A stretch of DNA of 64,000 bases from DATNIB01 sp035604685 (lineage in GTDB: Bacteria > Actinomycetota > Acidimicrobiia > Acidimicrobiales > RAAP-2): the NCBI GenBank assembly GCA_035604685.1, contig DATNIB010000041.1, positions 18,991-82,990 of the forward strand, given 5' to 3'. The number at the start of each line of letters is the position of its first letter. Position 1 is the first letter of the stretch. Below are positions 1-9,193 of the stretch, one piece after another. Under the pieces are notes generated by a model, which was not told the origin of the DNA, searched no databases, and saw only the letters and a list, made by a program, of their open reading frames with translations. Made by a program: the position numbers and the translations under genes.

Positions 1-434
1 TCCGCCACGTCGGCAGGCTTGGGCACCTGGGCCAGGCCCAGCACCTCGGCCACCATTCGCTGCACCTGCTCTTTGGTTGCGCCCCCGTAGCCGACCAGCG
101 CCTGCTTCACCTCGTTGGCGGTGTACTCGGCCACCTCGCAGCCGTGGCCCGCCGCCGCCGCCAGGGCGAGTCCGCTGGCCTGGCACACCGACACGGCGGT
201 GCGGACGTTCACCTGGAAGAACACCCGCTCGACGACGACGACCGACGGCGAGAACTCACGGAGCAGCGCGTCGATCTCCTGTTGAAGGATCCAGAGCCGC
301 TCGGGCAGGGCGGTGGCGGGGTCGGTCTCGATCACCCCGGCCGAGCGGGCCGAGAGCGACCCGTCGCGCCCGTCCCGGGCGACCAGGCCGTAGCCGCAGC
401 GCGAGACGCCCGGATCCACCCCCAGCACGAACAC
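1..434 (-). CDS. ruvC: Crossover junction endodeoxyribonuclease RuvC (C-terminus beyond window)
   Basis: Holliday-junction resolvase that acts with RuvAB in recombination repair. About 144 residues are visible; the C-terminus lies beyond the left edge. The N-terminus reads VFVLGVDPGVSRCGYGLV, which carries the first catalytic Asp of the RNase H-like fold. An acidic residue follows in VVVVERVFFQVN, and the conserved NEVKQALVGYGGATKEQV segment comes next. The family is usually 160-190 aa, so roughly 20-40 residues are missing. The start is a GTG with no Shine-Dalgarno, but a TACAGT -10 box lies 7 nt upstream, suggesting a leaderless message. The yebC-ruvC order matches the usual actinobacterial arrangement. 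Confidence 0.93.
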   Translation of the reverse strand, partial: MFVLGVDPGVSRCGYGLVARDGRDGSLSARSAGVIETDPATALPERLWILQQEIDALLREFSPSVVVVERVFFQVNVRTAVSVCQASGLALAAAAGHGCEVAEYTANEVKQALVGYGGATKEQVQRMVAEVLGLAQVPKPADVA

Positions 435-441
435 GCGTTCG

Positions 442-447
442 ACTGTA
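442..447 (-). promoter_or_regulatory. Putative -10 element for leaderless ruvC transcript
   Basis: On the minus strand TACAGT fits the actinobacterial TANNNT consensus and is followed by 7 nt and then the GTG start of ruvC. No clear -35 hexamer is seen upstream. This is inference from spacing only. Confidence 0.4.
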
Positions 448-480
448 GTGGGCGCCCCCTGGGCCCGGGGGGATCCCCGG

Positions 481-1230
481 TCAGCCGTAGAAGCCGGCCA
501 GGACCTCGTCTGCGATGTCGTAATTGGCGTAGACCGCCTGGACGTCGTCGTGATCGTCGATGGCCTCGATCATCCGCAGCACGCGCTTGGCATCGCCCTC
601 GTCGCCGACCGGGACCGACTGGGACGGCTCCAAGGACAGTTCCGCCGACTCGACGGTGAGGCCGCCCTCTTCGAGCGCGCTGCGCAGGGCGGCCAGGCCC
701 GCCGGGGGGCAGGTTAGGACCCAGCGGTCGCCCGCGTCGTCCAGGTCGTCCGCCCCGGCGTCCATGGCGATCTCCATGATGCGCTCCTCGTCGAGCGAGC
801 GGGGCAGCGACACCACCCCCTTGCGCTCGAACTGCCAGCTGACGGCCCCGGGCTCGGCTAGCGAGCCGCCGTTCTTGGAGAAGAGGTTGCGCACGTCGGC
901 CCCCGTGCGGTTGCGGTTGTCCGTCAGGGTCTCGACGATGACGGCGACCCCACCGGGCGCGTAGCCCTCGTAGCTGACGGCCTCGTAGCGCACCCCCTCG
1001 AGCTCGCCCGTGCCGCGCTTGATGGCGCGCTCGATGGTGTCGATCGGCACCGAGGCGTCACGCGCCTTCTGGAACATCGTGCGCAGCGAGGCGTTGGCGT
1101 TGACGTCTCCCCCGCCCTCGCGTGCGGCCACCTCGACCTGGCGGATGAGCTTGGCGAAGAGCTTCGCCCGCGCCTTGTCCTGCGCACCCTTGCGGTACTT
1201 GGTGGTCGCCCACTTGGAGTGCCCTGACAC
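481..1230 (-). CDS. yebC: YebC/PmpR family protein (TACO1-like)
   Basis: 249-aa member of the YebC/TACO1 family. Family members are reported as transcription regulators and, more recently, as ribosome-associated factors that help translate proline-rich stretches. The N-terminal signature MSGHSKWATTKYRKGAQDKARAKLF is nearly canonical, as are NRNRTGADVRNLFSKNGGSL and the acidic C-terminal part. The start is GTG, with AGGAG 5 nt upstream on the minus strand. It lies 15 bp downstream of pdxT and upstream of ruvC. This is the pdxT-yebC-ruvC order known from mycobacteria and supports one operon. Its role here is inferred from the family only. Confidence 0.95.
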   Translation of the reverse strand: MSGHSKWATTKYRKGAQDKARAKLFAKLIRQVEVAAREGGGDVNANASLRTMFQKARDASVPIDTIERAIKRGTGELEGVRYEAVSYEGYAPGGVAVIVETLTDNRNRTGADVRNLFSKNGGSLAEPGAVSWQFERKGVVSLPRSLDEERIMEIAMDAGADDLDDAGDRWVLTCPPAGLAALRSALEEGGLTVESAELSLEPSQSVPVGDEGDAKRVLRMIEAIDDHDDVQAVYANYDIADEVLAGFYG

Positions 1231-1245
1231 GTCGACTCCTCTCTC

Positions 1246-1851
1246 TCAGGCGGCAGCCATCGACACGAACAGCTCGTGCAGCCGTCGGTCTCCGGTGAGC
1301 TCGGGGTGGAAGGCGCTGGCCAACGCGTTGCCCTGTCGGCAGATGACCGGCGCCTCGGCCGCGCCGGCGCCCAGGGTGGCCAGGACCTCGACGGTCGGCC
1401 CGACTTCTTCGATCACCGGCGCCCGGATGAAGACGGCCGGCATGGGGACGTCCTCGCGGCCGAGCTCGGCCGAAACCTTGGGCACCGCCAGGAGGGTCTC
1501 GAAGGACTCCGACTGGCGCCCGTAGCCGTTGCGGCGCACGGTGCAGTCGAGCAACGAGAAGCTCCGCTGGTCGTCGCGCCCGCCGCGCACCTCGGTCGCC
1601 AGGAGCACCAGGCCCGCACAGGTGCCGAACACGGCCAGGCCGGCGCGCAGGGCGTCGGCCAGCGGCTCGAACAGTCCGGAGGACTCGAGCAGCATGGAGA
1701 GCGTCGTCGACTCGCCGCCGGGCAGGACGATCCCGGCCAGGTCGTCGAGGTCCCCGGGCACAAGCACGGCGCGGGTGGCGACGCCCAGGTCATCGAACGC
1801 GCGGCGGTGCTCACGCACGTCGCCCTGCAGGGCCAGGACGCCAATCGTCAT
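1246..1851 (-). CDS. pdxT: Pyridoxal 5'-phosphate synthase glutaminase subunit PdxT
   Basis: Class I glutamine amidotransferase that releases ammonia from glutamine and passes it to PdxS for de novo PLP synthesis. The 201-aa length is normal. The PGGEST loop is at residues 45-49, the nucleophile Cys is at about 78 in FGTCAG, and the His-Glu pair is in FHPEL at about residues 182-184, so the triad is complete. It sits 15 bp downstream of pdxS on the same strand, as expected for the two halves of one enzyme complex. Confidence 0.96.
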   Translation of the reverse strand: MTIGVLALQGDVREHRRAFDDLGVATRAVLVPGDLDDLAGIVLPGGESTTLSMLLESSGLFEPLADALRAGLAVFGTCAGLVLLATEVRGGRDDQRSFSLLDCTVRRNGYGRQSESFETLLAVPKVSAELGREDVPMPAVFIRAPVIEEVGPTVEVLATLGAGAAEAPVICRQGNALASAFHPELTGDRRLHELFVSMAAA

Positions 1852-1866
1852 CGGCGCCGGAACGGA

Positions 1867-2781
<915 letters not shown>

Positions 2782-2787
2782 GACCCC

Positions 2788-2793
2788 ATCCTA
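2788..2793 (-). promoter_or_regulatory. Putative -10 element for pdxS
   Basis: TAGGAT on the minus strand lies 6 nt before the pdxS ATG and matches the TAGNNT-type boxes seen before several other starts in this window. No -35 could be assigned with confidence. Confidence 0.4.
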
Positions 2794-2827
2794 CTGGGGG
2801 TGGCTCAACCCGCCGTCCTGCCCCGGC

Positions 2828-3922
2828 CTACCACTCGGCCAGCGCGGCGATCCGCACGGCGGTCGAGTCGAGGTCGCCGTCGTCGACCTGGAGCCGGCGG
2901 CCGACCGTCGGGTCGACCCACAGCCAGCGCGTCATGAGATGGCGGCGGCCGGCGAACAGCGAGGTACGCAGCGCGGCCTCCGTGGTGACCAGGGTCTCGA
3001 GCGCGTCGTGCAACCCCGGCGGGTACCGGACCGACGCCACCGCCACCGAGTCCGCGCGCAGCTCCCGGCCGCGCCCGACCGCCGCGTGGAGCAGGCGGTC
3101 GCTCCCGATCAGGTAGGCCAGGGGGCCGATGACGGTGACGGCCACCGCGGAGACCACCGTGTCGTGGCGCTTCACGTGGGTGAGCTCGTGGCCGACCACG
3201 CCCTCGAGCTCGATGGGCCCCAGGCGATCGATGAGGCCGGTCGTCACGACGAGGACCGCGTCGGCGCCGCGGCCGAGCGAGCAGGCGTTCGGGACGGCGT
3301 CGTCGACCACCATGAGACGGGGCTGGCGCACGCCGAAGGTCGGGCACAGGCCCTCGACGGTGTTGTAGAGGCCGGGCGCCTCCTCCTCGGGCAGCGGCCG
3401 GGCCCCGAGGACGCGCAGCGCGATCCGCGCGGCCGACCGCCAGACCAGCACGGCCACCACGACCAGGACCCCCGCGCCGGCGGCCGCGCCCGCGACGAGC
3501 GAGAGCGTGAGGGCGACCGCCAAGCCGACGACGGCGCCCGGGACGACGCCGGCGGCGGCGCACAGCGCGCCCGCGCGTCGGCGGTTGGCGCGGGTCTCGG
3601 CTGGACTCACCCGGATGGCGGCCGTCGCCGCGGCCCAGCGCGCGTCGGCCACGGCCAGTTCCGCCGCAGTCTGCGCGGGGGCCCTGCCGGAGGCTCGTTG
3701 GCGGGAACCCGGCGAACCCGAGCGCCGCGGTCCGCTCTGGGCCGACGCGGCTCCGCCCGACCGCGCGCCCGATCCCCGGCCCCGGCGCCGCCGGCTGGGG
3801 GACGACCGGGCGCCCCCGCCCGAGCCGTTCTGGGCACCCCCCGACGGCTGGCCGCGCGGCGCGCTCCCGCGGGCCGGCCGAGCGCGATCCCTCGGTGCGC
3901 CGGACTCCGCGGCGGGGCTCAC
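2828..3922 (-). CDS. M48-family membrane metallopeptidase with long disordered N-terminus
   Basis: Zinc metalloprotease of the HtpX/Ste24 (M48) type. The catalytic HELTH is at about residues 243-247 in VVGHELTHVKRHD. A downstream GRELRADSVAV segment supplies the third zinc ligand Glu. Two hydrophobic helices at about residues 117-162 precede the catalytic domain, and another short hydrophobic stretch follows HELTH. I chose the GTG at 3922 because AGGAG sits 4 nt upstream; this gives 364 aa, whose first ~100 residues are Ser/Gly/Pro/Arg-rich and probably disordered. Later GTG codons at 3652 and 3610 would give 274 or 260 aa with the peptidase intact. The gene lies 55 bp after pimA, where mycobacteria have other genes. 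Substrate unknown. Confidence 0.8.
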   Translation of the reverse strand: MSPAAESGAPRDRARPARGSAPRGQPSGGAQNGSGGGARSSPSRRRRGRGSGARSGGAASAQSGPRRSGSPGSRQRASGRAPAQTAAELAVADARWAAATAAIRVSPAETRANRRRAGALCAAAGVVPGAVVGLAVALTLSLVAGAAAGAGVLVVVAVLVWRSAARIALRVLGARPLPEEEAPGLYNTVEGLCPTFGVRQPRLMVVDDAVPNACSLGRGADAVLVVTTGLIDRLGPIELEGVVGHELTHVKRHDTVVSAVAVTVIGPLAYLIGSDRLLHAAVGRGRELRADSVAVASVRYPPGLHDALETLVTTEAALRTSLFAGRRHLMTRWLWVDPTVGRRLQVDDGDLDSTAVRIAALAEW

Positions 3923-3977
3923 CGGACTCCTAGAACCGACGCGCTGGCCAAACCGGGGACGACCACCGGCACCCAGG

Positions 3978-5093
3978 CTACCGGGCGCCCCGGGGTCGCC
4001 AGGAGGAACCGGCCTCCTTGTAGATGTCGGTGTAGGCCAGGGCCAGGTGCTCGAGCGACCAGCCGTCCACGTGGCGGCGGGCCGCGAGGCGCGCGGTCTC
4101 CGACGCCCGGCCGCTCCCCGAGCCGGCGTCCGCCAGCGCGCCCACGAGCGCTTGGGCGAGCGCCACCGGGTCGCCGGGCGGGACCAAGAGCGCGTGGCCG
4201 CCCGCGGCGGCGCGGTAGCCGTCCAGGTCCGAGGCGACCACGATGCAGCCGGCCGCCAGGCCCTCCAACACCACGACGCCGAACGACTCGCCGAAGAGCG
4301 ACGGGGCGCACAGCACGTCGGCCCCGGCCATGCGCGCCGCCAGCTCGTCGTCGGGCAGCTCGCCGATCCACTGCACGCGCCGCGACGGCGGGTGGGCCGC
4401 CCGCAGCGGTTCGGTGTCGGGCCCCTCGGAGGCGACCCACAAGATGGCGGGTGCTCGAACCGAGGCGAACGCGTCGAGCAGCACCCCCAGGCCCTTGCGC
4501 TCCTCGTGCCGTCCGACGTAGAGGACCGTCGGGCCTTCCGTCGGGTACGGCAGGGCGTTGGCGAAGCGCGCCACATTCACGCCGTTGAACAGCACGCGGT
4601 ACTCGCCGCCCAGCGCGGCCTGGGCCGTCGCCCGGGCGGCCTCCGAGACCGCGCAGCGCACGTCGAGGTGCGAGGCGGCCCAGCGCGCCAGCGGACGCAG
4701 CAGGCGGTACCAGGCGCTCGCCCCGGACCGGTGGAACGTGCCGACGAGCGGCGCGCGGGCGCCGATGAGGCAGCCGTAGGGGACGACGGGGGCCAACGGC
4801 TCGTGCAGGTGCACGACGTCGAAGGACCCCTCGGCCACGAATCGGGCGGCCCGGCGCGCCGCCTCGGGGGCCAGCGCCACCGGTGCCACCGACCCATTGG
4901 TCCGCACGCCGGTCGAGCGCCCGACCACGTAGGTGCCGTCGGGCGCGACCTGGCCGACCGGGCGCTGGTCGTCGGGGGCGATGACGCTCACGTCGTGGCC
5001 GAGCTCTCGCAGCGCGTGCCCGAGCCCCACCACCTGGCCCTGCACCCCCCCGGGCCTCGACAGGCTGTACGGCGACACCATGGCCACGCGCAC
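3978..5093 (-). CDS. pimA: GT4 glycosyltransferase, probable phosphatidylinositol mannosyltransferase PimA
   Basis: 371-aa GT-B glycosyltransferase that would add mannose to phosphatidylinositol at the inner membrane face, the first committed step of PIM synthesis. Motifs seen are the N-terminal glycine loop YSLSRPGGVQGQVVGL, VVHLHEPLAP, the LYVGRHEERKGLGVLL start of the nucleotide-binding domain, and the EX7E motif in SLFGESFGVVVLEGLA. It lies 6 bp after a lysophospholipid-type acyltransferase and downstream of a CDP-alcohol phosphatidyltransferase. This is the pgsA-patA-pimA order of mycobacteria, so context supports PimA over other GT4 enzymes. Confidence 0.9.
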   Translation of the reverse strand: MRVAMVSPYSLSRPGGVQGQVVGLGHALRELGHDVSVIAPDDQRPVGQVAPDGTYVVGRSTGVRTNGSVAPVALAPEAARRAARFVAEGSFDVVHLHEPLAPVVPYGCLIGARAPLVGTFHRSGASAWYRLLRPLARWAASHLDVRCAVSEAARATAQAALGGEYRVLFNGVNVARFANALPYPTEGPTVLYVGRHEERKGLGVLLDAFASVRAPAILWVASEGPDTEPLRAAHPPSRRVQWIGELPDDELAARMAGADVLCAPSLFGESFGVVVLEGLAAGCIVVASDLDGYRAAAGGHALLVPPGDPVALAQALVGALADAGSGSGRASETARLAARRHVDGWSLEHLALAYTDIYKEAGSSWRPRGAR

Positions 5094-5099
5094 CGGAGC

Positions 5100-6062
5100 T
5101 CAGTCCGCGTCCGAGCCGGGCGCCGAGGTGGCGCGCTCGCTCGGCCAGTTGGGCTGAAAGAGATGCCACTGCTCGGGTGCTCTGCGCACCAGGTACTCGA
5201 AGTGACGCGCGATCTCTTGGGTGAGGCGCGCCACGTCCGCGCGCAGCGTGCCCCGCCGCGTGGTGTCGATCGGTTCGGAGATGACCGCCGTGTGGTAGAG
5301 CCCGGGGCCGCTGTAGACGGCGGTCGAGACGAGCGTGGCGCCCGAACGCAGGGCGAGGGTGGCCGGGCCCGCCGGCAGCGTCGTCTTCTCCCCGAAGAAT
5401 TCGACCTCCACGCCGTTGCCGACGAGGTCGCGGTCGCACAAGAGGCCCACCAGCCGGCCGGCGCGCAGCGCCTTCAGCACGATCGCGCTGGAGCCTGAGT
5501 CGAGCGGGAGGACCGTCAGGCCCATGGCCTTGCGCTGCTCGATGAACCACTCGAAGAGTTCGGGCGGTTCGAGGCGCTCGGCAACGCTGATCATCGGGTA
5601 GCCGACCGCGTTCAGCCAGGCGCCACCCCACTCCCAGCTGCCGACGTGGGGCAGCGCCATGACCACGCCCGATCCCTTCTCCATGGCCTGTTGCAGGTGT
5701 TCGAAGCCGTCGACCAGCATCCGCGAGCAGATCAGCTCACGGCTGAGCGCCGGTAGGCGCGCGCCCTCCACCCAGTAGCGGGCGTAGGCGCGGTAGGCCC
5801 TCCGGGTGAGGCGGCGCAGGGCGAGCGGGTCGAGGCCGGTATCGGTCGCGTTCGAGGACTGGGTGAGGACGCGCCGAAGGTGGGCCGTCGCCAGATCCTG
5901 GGTCTCGCCCCGCCGGTGGGCCATGACCTCTCCCACCACCGCGGCCACCGCTCGCGCCACTGGCTCGGGGACCGTGCGCAACGCCGCGGCGAGGGTCGTG
6001 TAGGTCCGGAAGTTCAGCTGGGCCCGCCGGTCACTCACCCCGCGCCCCGAGCGCTCAGTCAC
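5100..6062 (-). CDS. LpxL/HtrB-family acyltransferase, probable PIM acyltransferase (PatA-like)
   Basis: 320-aa acyltransferase of the lysophospholipid/lipid A (LpxL/HtrB) type. By position it is the counterpart of mycobacterial PatA, which acylates the mannose of PIM1/PIM2. Visible motifs are the HX4-5E catalytic pattern in ALPHVGSWEWGG, GLLCDRDLVGNGVEVEFFGE, and the C-terminal WHLFQPNW. The start is probably the GTG at 6062, with a second GTG at 6038 following GGGGCG. A long open frame continues upstream over pgsA but is not coding there. The gene starts 22 bp after the pgsA stop and is followed 6 bp later by pimA. Confidence 0.85.
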   Translation of the reverse strand: MTERSGRGVSDRRAQLNFRTYTTLAAALRTVPEPVARAVAAVVGEVMAHRRGETQDLATAHLRRVLTQSSNATDTGLDPLALRRLTRRAYRAYARYWVEGARLPALSRELICSRMLVDGFEHLQQAMEKGSGVVMALPHVGSWEWGGAWLNAVGYPMISVAERLEPPELFEWFIEQRKAMGLTVLPLDSGSSAIVLKALRAGRLVGLLCDRDLVGNGVEVEFFGEKTTLPAGPATLALRSGATLVSTAVYSGPGLYHTAVISEPIDTTRRGTLRADVARLTQEIARHFEYLVRRAPEQWHLFQPNWPSERATSAPGSDAD

Positions 6063-6084
6063 CCGGTGACGACCGACCTCGCGG

Positions 6085-6945
6085 TCAGGTGCCCGAACGG
6101 CGGTCGCGCACGGTGCCCGAGCGACCCGCCGGTCGGGTCCGGCGCGCCCGACGGGCGCGTCCGGTGCGACTGGCCGGTGCCTCCTGGCGACGCGCCCGCC
6201 AGCGGCCGCCGGGCTCGCCGGCCTGACGGACGCGCGGCCGGGTCGAGGTGCCTTCGCGCCGGGCGCGCCAACGCGACTCCACGCGACCCTCGCGCCAGCG
6301 GGAGCGGGCCTCGATCCGGCGACGCCGCGCCGAGTCGGCGCCGGGGAACTCGGGACCCTCGGCCGCCTTCCACACGCGGACGAAACGTCCGAGCGCGGTC
6401 GCCGTCGTGAGGCCGAGCAGGACACAGAGCACCGGGACCAAGAACCCGTGGGCGAGGAAGCCGACGCCGAGGAGCACCATGCGCTCGGCCCGCTCCATGA
6501 GCCCGCCCTTGGCCTCGAGCCCCAGGGCCGCGGCCTTGGCCCGCTCGTAGGAGACGAGGGCCGTCACGCCGAGCACCGCCAGGGGCAGGAGGACGAGGTG
6601 GCCCTCGTGCGCCGAGACCAGGTACCAGGTGACGCCCCCCATGAGGACGGCGTCGGTCACGCGGTCGATGACCGAATCGAAGAAGGCGCCGCGCACCGAC
6701 GCAGTGCCGGCGGCCTTGGCGACGGGTCCGTCGAGGAGATCGTGCAGCCCGGTCAAGGTGAGCAGCGGGATCGCCCAGTGCAGGTGGCCGGTCGCCACGG
6801 CGAACGCGGTGCCGAGGGCCGACAGGAGGCCGGTCGCCGTCAGGATGTCGGCCGTGACCCCGTGGCGGTACAGCGCCGATCCAACCGGAGCCGTGGTGCG
6901 GTCGACCGCTTCGCGCCAGCGACCGTCGAACATTTCGCTGGTCAC
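6085..6945 (-). CDS. pgsA: CDP-alcohol phosphatidyltransferase, probable phosphatidylinositol phosphate synthase
   Basis: Integral membrane enzyme that transfers a phosphatidyl group from CDP-diacylglycerol to inositol phosphate. The family signature D-G-x2-A-R-x8-G-x3-D-x3-D is present in DGPVAKAAGTASVRGAFFD and the following SVID, except that Arg is replaced by Lys. Several hydrophobic helices cover residues ~45-200. Residues ~205-286 form a very basic Arg/Gly/Pro tail without hydrophobic segments. The GTG at 6945 was taken; an ATG at 6933, 10 nt after a TAGCGT box, is an alternative. Context (acyltransferase and PimA downstream) favours PIP synthase over PGP synthase. Confidence 0.85.
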   Translation of the reverse strand: MTSEMFDGRWREAVDRTTAPVGSALYRHGVTADILTATGLLSALGTAFAVATGHLHWAIPLLTLTGLHDLLDGPVAKAAGTASVRGAFFDSVIDRVTDAVLMGGVTWYLVSAHEGHLVLLPLAVLGVTALVSYERAKAAALGLEAKGGLMERAERMVLLGVGFLAHGFLVPVLCVLLGLTTATALGRFVRVWKAAEGPEFPGADSARRRRIEARSRWREGRVESRWRARREGTSTRPRVRQAGEPGGRWRARRQEAPASRTGRARRARRTRPAGRSGTVRDRRSGT

Positions 6946-7021
6946 GCTATCACCGGGTCCCGATCGGCCGAATCGGTAGGCACGGCGTCCCGCCGCCGAG
7001 CGCGCCCAGTGTGCCCGAACC

Positions 7022-7027
7022 TATGCT
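7022..7027 (+). promoter_or_regulatory. Putative -10 element upstream of the EF-G-like gene
   Basis: TATGCT lies about 70 nt before the GTG start and is close to TATAAT. The region 6946-7095 separates divergent transcription of pgsA and this gene. No convincing -35 was found. Confidence 0.35.
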
Positions 7028-7095
7028 CACAACGGCGTGCCCGCGGCGGGGTCCGGGCGGCGTTGCCAGAGGAAGATCCCAGGGGGAGGTCGCTC

Positions 7096-9132
7096 GTGCC
7101 AAGCCTGTCGCCGTCGAACATCCGCAACGTGGCGCTCGTCGGCCACCACGCCGCCGGAAAGACGGCGCTGGCCGAGGCGCTGTTGGCGGCCACCGGGACG
7201 ATTCCCCGCCAGGGTTCGGTCGAGAAGGGCACGACCGTGTGCGACTTCGAGCCCGAGGAGGTCCACCGCCAGCTGTCGGTGTCCTTCGCCGCCGCGCCCT
7301 TCACCCACGAAGGGGTGAAGGTCAACCTGCTCGACGTGCCCGGCTACGCCGACTTCGCCTCCGAGATGGCCATGGCGCTCGCCGTGACCGACCTGGCGGT
7401 CATCGTCGTGAGCGGCAGCGACGGCGTGCAGGCCCAGACCGAGGACGCCTGGCGCGCGGCGGCGGCCCTCGGCATGCCGCGCATGATCGTGATCACCAAG
7501 CTCGACCGCGAGCGCGCCGACTTCGAGCGCACGCTCGCCGAGGTGACGAAGGTGTTCGGGGCGGGCGTGGCGCCCGTGCAGCTGCCCATCGGCGCGGAGA
7601 CGAACTTCCACGGCATCGTCGACCTGCTCGACGACACGGCCACCGTCTACCCGCCGGGCGAGGGGCCGCCGGTCGCCGGACGCGAGGGGCAGATGCCAGA
7701 GGACCTGGCCACCCAGGAGCACGTGGTGCACGAGCAACTGGTGGAGGGGATCGTCGTCGGCGACGACGACCTCATGGCCCGCTATCTCGAGGGCGAGACG
7801 ATCGAGCGCCACGAGCTCGAGGTGGCCCTCGCCCAGGGCGTAGCCGACGGCACCGTCTTCCCCGTGCTGTGCTGCTCGTCGATCACCGGCGTGGGCGTCG
7901 ACCGCCTGGCCCACGCCCTGGTCGAGCTCGTCCCTGCGGCCGACCGCCGGCCGCCCATGAGCGTCCGCGCGGGGAACGAGACGACCGAGGTGGCGCCCGA
8001 CCCGAACGGTCCCCCCCTGCTCGCCGTCTGCAAGACGCTCTCGGACCAGCACGCCGGCCGCATCTCGCTCTGCAAGGTGGTGTCGGGGACGATCACGCCC
8101 GACCTGGTGCTAGTCAACCCCCGCACGCGCGCCGAGGAACGGCTGCACGTCCTCGAGGTCCTGCGCGGCCACGAGACCTCCGCCGTGCGCGACGCGGTGG
8201 CCGGCGACTTCCTGGCGGTGCCCCGCCTGGCCGGCACGAAGACGGGGGACACGCTGGCTCCCAAGGGCTCCCCGGTCGTCGTCGTCCTCCCCGAGCCCGA
8301 GCCGGCCTCGCTGGCGGTGGCCGTCCGCCCGGCCTCGCGCGCCGACGAGGACAAGCTCATGTCCGCCATCCAGCGCCTGGCCGAGGAGGACCCGTCGCTC
8401 ACGGTCACCCGCGTCGACGAGACGCATCAGACGGTGCTCGGGGTGGCGGGCGAGGTGCACCTGGCCGTCACCTGCGAACGCCTGTCGCGCAAGTACGGGG
8501 TCACGGTCGAGCGCGAGGAGGTCCTCGTCGCGTACCGCGAGACGATCACCAGCAGCGCCGAGGCCGAGGGTCGCTACAAGAAGCAGACCGGCGGCCACGG
8601 CCAGTTCGCCGTGGCGCACCTGCGCGTCGAGCCCCTCGAGCGCGGTGAGGGCTTCCAGTTCCGCGACGAGGTGGTGGGCGGATCGGTCCCCCGCCAGTAC
8701 ATCCCGGCCGTCGAGAAGGGGGTTCTCGAGGCCATGGAGCAGGGCGGCGTGAACGGCTTCCCGGTCGTCGACCTCGCCGTCACCTTGGACGACGGCAAGT
8801 TCCACTCGGTCGACTCCTCCGAAATGAGCTTCAAGATGGCGGGCGGCATGGCCCTGCGGGCGGCCATGGAGAAGGCGGGGCCGATCGTGCTCGAGCCGAT
8901 CTCGCGCCTCGAGGTGAGCGTGCCCTCCGAGCTCCAGGGCGACGTGCTGGGTGACCTGCACTCCCGTCGCGGCCGGGTCCAGGGGACCGACCCCGGCGAG
9001 AACGGCTACCAGACGATCGTGGCACTGGTCCCGACCGCGTCGCTCGCCCGCTACGCCATCGACCTGCGGGCCATCAGCGGCGGACGCGGGCGCTTCCGCG
9101 CCGCGCACGACCACTACGACCAGAAGCCCTAA
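7096..9132 (+). CDS. Elongation factor G-like GTPase (EF-G2/FusA2 type)
   Basis: 678-aa translational GTPase homologue. The start is the GTG at 7096 with a strong GGGGAGG ribosome site 6-7 nt upstream; open frame further upstream is not supported. The G domain shows the P-loop GHHAAGKT at residues 16-23, DVPGYADF (G3), and ITKLD in place of NKxD (G4). Domains II-V follow, including the GRYKKQTGGHGQFAVAHL region of domain IV and HSRRGRVQGTD in domain V. The P-loop HHAAGKT and the missing canonical NKxD mark it as the EF-G-like paralogue of actinobacteria, whose function is poorly known. It sits alone between the PIM genes and an unknown gene. Confidence 0.9.
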   Translation: MPSLSPSNIRNVALVGHHAAGKTALAEALLAATGTIPRQGSVEKGTTVCDFEPEEVHRQLSVSFAAAPFTHEGVKVNLLDVPGYADFASEMAMALAVTDLAVIVVSGSDGVQAQTEDAWRAAAALGMPRMIVITKLDRERADFERTLAEVTKVFGAGVAPVQLPIGAETNFHGIVDLLDDTATVYPPGEGPPVAGREGQMPEDLATQEHVVHEQLVEGIVVGDDDLMARYLEGETIERHELEVALAQGVADGTVFPVLCCSSITGVGVDRLAHALVELVPAADRRPPMSVRAGNETTEVAPDPNGPPLLAVCKTLSDQHAGRISLCKVVSGTITPDLVLVNPRTRAEERLHVLEVLRGHETSAVRDAVAGDFLAVPRLAGTKTGDTLAPKGSPVVVVLPEPEPASLAVAVRPASRADEDKLMSAIQRLAEEDPSLTVTRVDETHQTVLGVAGEVHLAVTCERLSRKYGVTVEREEVLVAYRETITSSAEAEGRYKKQTGGHGQFAVAHLRVEPLERGEGFQFRDEVVGGSVPRQYIPAVEKGVLEAMEQGGVNGFPVVDLAVTLDDGKFHSVDSSEMSFKMAGGMALRAAMEKAGPIVLEPISRLEVSVPSELQGDVLGDLHSRRGRVQGTDPGENGYQTIVALVPTASLARYAIDLRAISGGRGRFRAAHDHYDQKP

Positions 9133-9181
9133 CGCGCCCCGAAGCGATCGCCGCGCGACGGAGCCGCGGTCGCGCCACTTC

Positions 9182-9187
9182 TAGGCT
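9182..9187 (+). promoter_or_regulatory. Putative -10 element for a leaderless transcript
   Basis: TAGGCT ends 6 nt before the GTG start at 9194, and no Shine-Dalgarno is visible between them. This fits the leaderless TANNNT-N5-8-start pattern seen repeatedly in the window. Confidence 0.4.
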
Positions 9188-9193
9188 ACGCCC

